Shown here piece after piece: positions 62,930 to 64,000 of a stretch of 64,000 nucleotides of DNA. Position numbers and translations under genes: made by a program. Origin of the DNA: Anodontia alba (taxonomy: Eukaryota > Mollusca > Bivalvia > Lucinida > Lucinidae); NCBI GenBank assembly GCA_964016985.1, contig OZ024823.1:131770112-131834111 (forward strand), written 5' to 3'. The notes under the pieces were generated by a model that searched no databases, had not been told where the DNA came from, and worked only from the letters and a program-made list of their open reading frames with translations. The stretch's first letter is position 1; each line of letters opens with the position of its first letter.

Positions 62930-63400
62930 TGCGAACTAAAAACTAGAGCTGGCTAATCAGAGCTGAAAAGATAATCGATTATCAGTCCTACCATTGTGAT
63001 CGATAATCGATTAGTAATCACTGAAGATTTGGTCATAATTTTACCTGTCTGTCTGTGTATGACTCTTACCATATGTTATACTTTACCAACATATTTGGCC
63101 AGACAGGCCTGAGCAAACAGTTTAGACCCAGATGAGACGCCGCAAAACGCAGCGTCTCATCAGTGCCTACACTGTTTGCCACACATTCAGCTATATTTCG
63201 ACACAAAAAATGGGTAGTTAATTGTACTTGTTCAAATTTTAGATAAAGTATGGCAAGGAGTTGAGGTGTCTGAATACTAAGGGTAAATACGGTAACATAA
63301 CAGACACAGAAATCAAATGATCGATTATTCGCAAATCTGTAACGATAGTCATTTTATGGAATTTATCGATCAATTAATCGATTATCCGATTAATTGTGCC
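62930..63400. mobile_element. Inverted-repeat element with ATCGATTA blocks, split by a family E MITE
   Basis: GCTGGCTAATCAG plus GATAATCGATTATC at left (62945-62980) and AATCGATTATCCGATTAATTG (63375-63396) at right are inverted. Family E element at about 63070-63298 (CAGGCCTGAGCAAACAGTTT, apex GACGCCGCAAAACGCAGCGTC, ending GGGTAAATACGGTAAC) lies inside. Confidence 0.6.
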
Positions 63401-63624
63401 ATCCTTACTAAAAAAAACACCCTTTAAACAAATACCAGTGTACCGATCCACAGCTACAAGAATACGGTCATACAAGAATAAAATAGTATGACTAGAAGAT
63501 GTCCTGGAAGAGCCACAATCACCGACCATAGCTTGCCTATGACACCTAGAGTAATCAAGCCATGACAGACAGGAGGACACCAGCCACAAACCATAGAATA
63601 GCAAAGCAAATAGCTCCCTTTTCC

Positions 63625-63904
63625 CATCCCTAAAACATACCTATATAATTTTGACCCCCTTAAAACCCCACTTTTATATATCAAAACTTGGGTTTACAGG
63701 GGTAAACATTATTTTTTTAATTTCTGCTTAAAAACATAGATTGTGGGTACTCGTTAGAACCGCCTCGGCGAGGCGGTTCTAACGAGTACCTACAATATAT
63801 GTTTTGAGCAGAAATATGAAAAATATCAGAATTTTTATTTGAAAATGTTCAGTGTTTTGGTGGTGAAATTTTCAATATATTTGAATAGGCGTGTTTTCGC
63901 AATG
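63625..63904 (+). mobile_element. FB-F copy 22
   Basis: Forward copy with an altered left end (CATCCCTAAAACATACC); stem AACCGCCTCGGCGAGGCGGTT; right end TTTCGCAATG. Confidence 0.92.
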
Positions 63905-63950
63905 CACAACAAGGTGATGACAGTGCTAGATAACCAGCAAAAACACAACA

Positions 63951-64000
63951 TCGTTACAACGTCGCTGCAACGTCGTGACGTTGCAGCGACGTTGTAACGA
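63951..64000. repeat. Perfect 24-bp inverted repeat, 2-nt loop
   Basis: Arms TCGTTACAACGTCGCTGCAA plus CGTC, and the complement, around GT. Reaches the window's last base, so the element probably extends further. Confidence 0.95.

Overview
The window is eukaryotic nuclear DNA: introns with GT-AG borders, tRNA-derived SINEs, non-LTR retrotransposon remnants, mariner copies, and dozens of short hairpin-rich non-autonomous DNA elements. The repeat types and protein fragments suggest a bivalve or other lophotrochozoan. This is inference; no single marker in the window names the species. No intact autonomous transposon, LTR element, rRNA, stand-alone tRNA, CRISPR array or bacterial operon was seen.

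One host gene can be assembled. It lies on the minus strand from about 36.9 kb down to 15.0 kb. Seven exons (36747-36885, 31662-31783, 30612-30712, 25271-25365, 22352-22488, 18817-18903, 15009-15076) join with matching phases at all six junctions. They give 248 residues, ending in a stop, of a hormone-sensitive-lipase-family (arylacetamide deacetylase-like) alpha/beta hydrolase: an HGGG oxyanion motif, a GDSAGG nucleophile elbow, a late Asp and an HGF catalytic His. The N-terminal exon or exons upstream of 36885 were not found. The six introns (0.9-5.2 kb) are built almost entirely from repeats.

Layout. 0.1-9.5 kb is a graveyard of non-LTR retrotransposons. One LINE (LINE-A) is split into three collinear pieces by a CR1/Jockey-like copy, a 182-bp tandem array and an L1-like copy with a target duplication. 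9.5-15 kb and 37-64 kb are intergenic, or introns of genes not recognised, filled with MITEs, minisatellites (46, 49, about 42 and about 152 bp units) and long homopolymer runs. 15-37 kb is the hydrolase gene, with two mariner elements, a mariner fragment, three tRNA-SINEs (a fourth lies at 42.4 kb), a 735-bp foldback element with long inverted ends and a Mutator-like MITE in its introns.

The most striking pattern is modularity of the hairpins. I named the families by letter. FB-F (22 copies, ends CATYACGAAAACA, about 280 bp) carries a near-perfect palindrome of about 66 nt. Closely related palindromes sit inside element types with different ends (FB-J, FB-K and a unit at 60.3 kb), with base-pair covariation in the stem. 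A second palindromic module (base AAACAGTGTAGAYCCAGAT) is shared by several families, mostly TTAA-flanked and piggyBac-like (pB-A, pB-B, pB-C, plus D, E and R3), with different apical stems that remain self-complementary. This suggests that whole palindromes move between, or are copied within, unrelated carriers.
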